Shown: positions 63,037 to 64,000 of the stretch, one piece after another
Layout: each line of letters begins with the position of its first letter
Numbering within the stretch: the stretch's first letter is position 1
DNA from: Enterobacterales bacterium
Lineage (GTDB): Bacteria > Pseudomonadota > Gammaproteobacteria > Enterobacterales > Kangiellaceae
Length of the DNA: 64,000 nucleotides
Assembly (NCBI GenBank): GCA_030949565.1
Contig: JAUZSK010000014.1
Span: forward strand, 1-64,000
Reading direction: 5' to 3'
Program-made: the position numbers and the translations under genes
Notes under the pieces: model-generated
The model's input: the letters and a program-made list of their open reading frames with translations, nothing else
What the model was told of the DNA's origin: nothing
Databases searched by the model: none

Positions 63037-63726
63037 ATGTCGATACTACTTGAATCACTCGAGCAAAAAGGTAATCTAGCCGATGATGGTATCCCTAACT
63101 TAGGTGATTCTCATTTTGATGATGAAATGCTAAGTGATGAATGGCTACTTGAAAAGATTAAATTATGGCAACAGATAGCTTCTGCATTGGCTTTTTTATT
63201 ACTAATCAGTTGGGGGTATTTTTTTCTATCTCTCGCGTCAGTGGATAAACAACTCGATTTAAAGGTGATATCAAACAGCGAACCAAAATTACCCGTCAAT
63301 GCAAGTCAAAAATCCAACTTGCAGACTAGGGAACTAGCCGACCCTGCAGATCAGTTAAGCAAGCAAAACCAATTACCCAAGTCACAGCAGGCAGGGGCCA
63401 ATAAAGTCAGCTATAAACCACAGAAAATCAGTAAAAATGCAGTTTCCCCAGAGTCTAATAACAGGCTTAAGAATAATCAACGAGGAAATAAAAAATCAAA
63501 GCTTGAATCGACTAAGCTTATCAGTCTGGATTCTGCCGGACTTCCAGAAATTAACATTAGCTCGTATGCTATTTCAGACAATGTTAAAAAAAGTGTTGTG
63601 GTGATCAATGGCCAGTTTTATTCTCAAGGAGAGTTTGTAATGCCGGGCGTTAAATTGATAGCTATCAAAAAAGAAGGCATTTTGTTGGAGCATAATGGAC
63701 AACTTGAATTAAAAAAATATCCTTAA
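63037..63726 (+). CDS. gspB: General secretion pathway protein B (GspB/ExeB)
   Basis: A 229-residue bitopic inner-membrane protein. Cytoplasmic head (SILLESLEQKG, about 1-45), one membrane helix (ALAFLLLISWGYFFLSLA, about 50-68), a low-complexity spacer rich in Lys/Gln/Ser and a C-terminal T2SSB domain (about 170-229: LPEINISSYAISDNVKKSVV, VVINGQFYSQGEFVMPGVKL). Works with ExeA in secretin targeting. 96 bases after exeA. No other T2SS gene is in the window. Confidence 0.9.
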   Translation: MSILLESLEQKGNLADDGIPNLGDSHFDDEMLSDEWLLEKIKLWQQIASALAFLLLISWGYFFLSLASVDKQLDLKVISNSEPKLPVNASQKSNLQTRELADPADQLSKQNQLPKSQQAGANKVSYKPQKISKNAVSPESNNRLKNNQRGNKKSKLESTKLISLDSAGLPEINISSYAISDNVKKSVVVINGQFYSQGEFVMPGVKLIAIKKEGILLEHNGQLELKKYP

Positions 63727-63855
63727 TAAATAAAATATCAGTATAAAAAGATAAATGTTGCTTCTAAACTTAAATATTACAACTTTCTAGACATTTTATT
63801 GAACCGCTCTTAGCGGATTTAGATTGTTCCTTTGGAATTGATTTGTGCAGGTGTC

Positions 63856-64000
63856 ATGCAACTTACCGCTATATTAAAAAAAACTAAACAGTTTTTCATC
63901 AGATTGTCGATTATCGGATTTTTTGCACTGCTTTTAGATCTGATTTATCTCGATTCTCGAGTAAAGAATGCTTTTAGTCATCAAGCCTGGGATATTCCCG
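63856..64000 (+). CDS. mrcB: Penicillin-binding protein 1B, N-terminal fragment (runs off the window)
   Basis: The first 48 residues are present: a basic cytoplasmic tip, a membrane helix (IIGFFALLLDLIYLDSRV) and the conserved periplasmic start YLDSRVKNAFSHQAWDIP, matching the LDSRVRxKFxGxxW motif of PBP1b. PBP1b is the bifunctional glycosyltransferase/transpeptidase of peptidoglycan synthesis; those domains lie beyond the window. 129 bases after gspB on the same strand. Confidence 0.8.
   Translation, partial: MQLTAILKKTKQFFIRLSIIGFFALLLDLIYLDSRVKNAFSHQAWDIP

Noticed and set aside
1-64000. tRNA or rRNA genes
   Set aside because: No T-arm GGTTCRANYCC with a matching acceptor stem and no rRNA signature was noticed by eye; a tRNAscan-type search would be needed to exclude a tRNA fully.

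Overview
The window looks like a chromosomal segment of an AT-leaning gammaproteobacterium with an outer membrane. Protein motifs and gene order (lptD-surA-pdxA-rsmA; rpsU-yqeY-dnaG-rpoD beside tsaD/plsY/folB/folK; uvrA beside an MFS gene and ssb; exeA-gspB beside the PBP1b gene) fit a marine heterotroph of the Oceanospirillales/Kangiellaceae kind. That placement is an inference from style, not from a marker-gene search.

Layout. 1-2.3 kb: a REP-associated tyrosine transposase (RAYT) element and a Phd/PIN toxin-antitoxin pair. 2.3-7.3 kb: uvrA, a YajR-like transporter and ssb. 7.4-17.4 kb: mostly accessory single genes (peroxiredoxin, degenerate GGDEF-EAL protein, PLP enzyme, beta-barrel, amidohydrolase, DUF1684 lipoprotein) ending in a secreted collagen-like protein with 144-bp and 54-bp tandem repeats. 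17.5-19.8 kb: an ECF sigma / anti-sigma / coiled-coil operon. 20-31 kb: MFS and DUF819 transporters, an SPFH + Arc-type repressor pair with a palindromic candidate operator, a triple-FHA membrane protein facing a kinase-pseudokinase, and CtlX / alanine-dehydrogenase-like metabolic genes. 31-37 kb: a haem-tagged outer-membrane barrel behind a perfect FNR box, a TonB receptor and a CDF transporter. 37-44.4 kb: DAHP synthase and the lptD operon. 44.4-48 kb: a second PIN toxin-antitoxin pair, an internally deleted copy of the RAYT element, two small secreted proteins and a PuuD-like membrane protein. 48-64 kb: the macromolecular synthesis genes, folate genes, uppP, sqr, cca, exeA-gspB and the start of mrcB.

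A striking overall property is that at least eight otherwise intact genes are each split by a one-base indel: the RAYT gene (twice), uvrA, the FHA gene, the TonB receptor, rpoD, the MidA-like methyltransferase, uppP and exeA. The collagen gene is split at three places. rpoD cannot be dead in a living cell, and adding or removing one base restores family-typical lengths every time. Most of these breaks are therefore probably sequence errors, and such genes are annotated here as single full-length genes with the break position given.

No tRNA, rRNA, CRISPR array, prophage or replication origin was recognised. The best candidates for undescribed biology are the SPFH/Arc module with its palindrome, the kinase-pseudokinase/FHA pair, the FNR-controlled haem-barrel protein, and the RAYT element with its deletion derivative.
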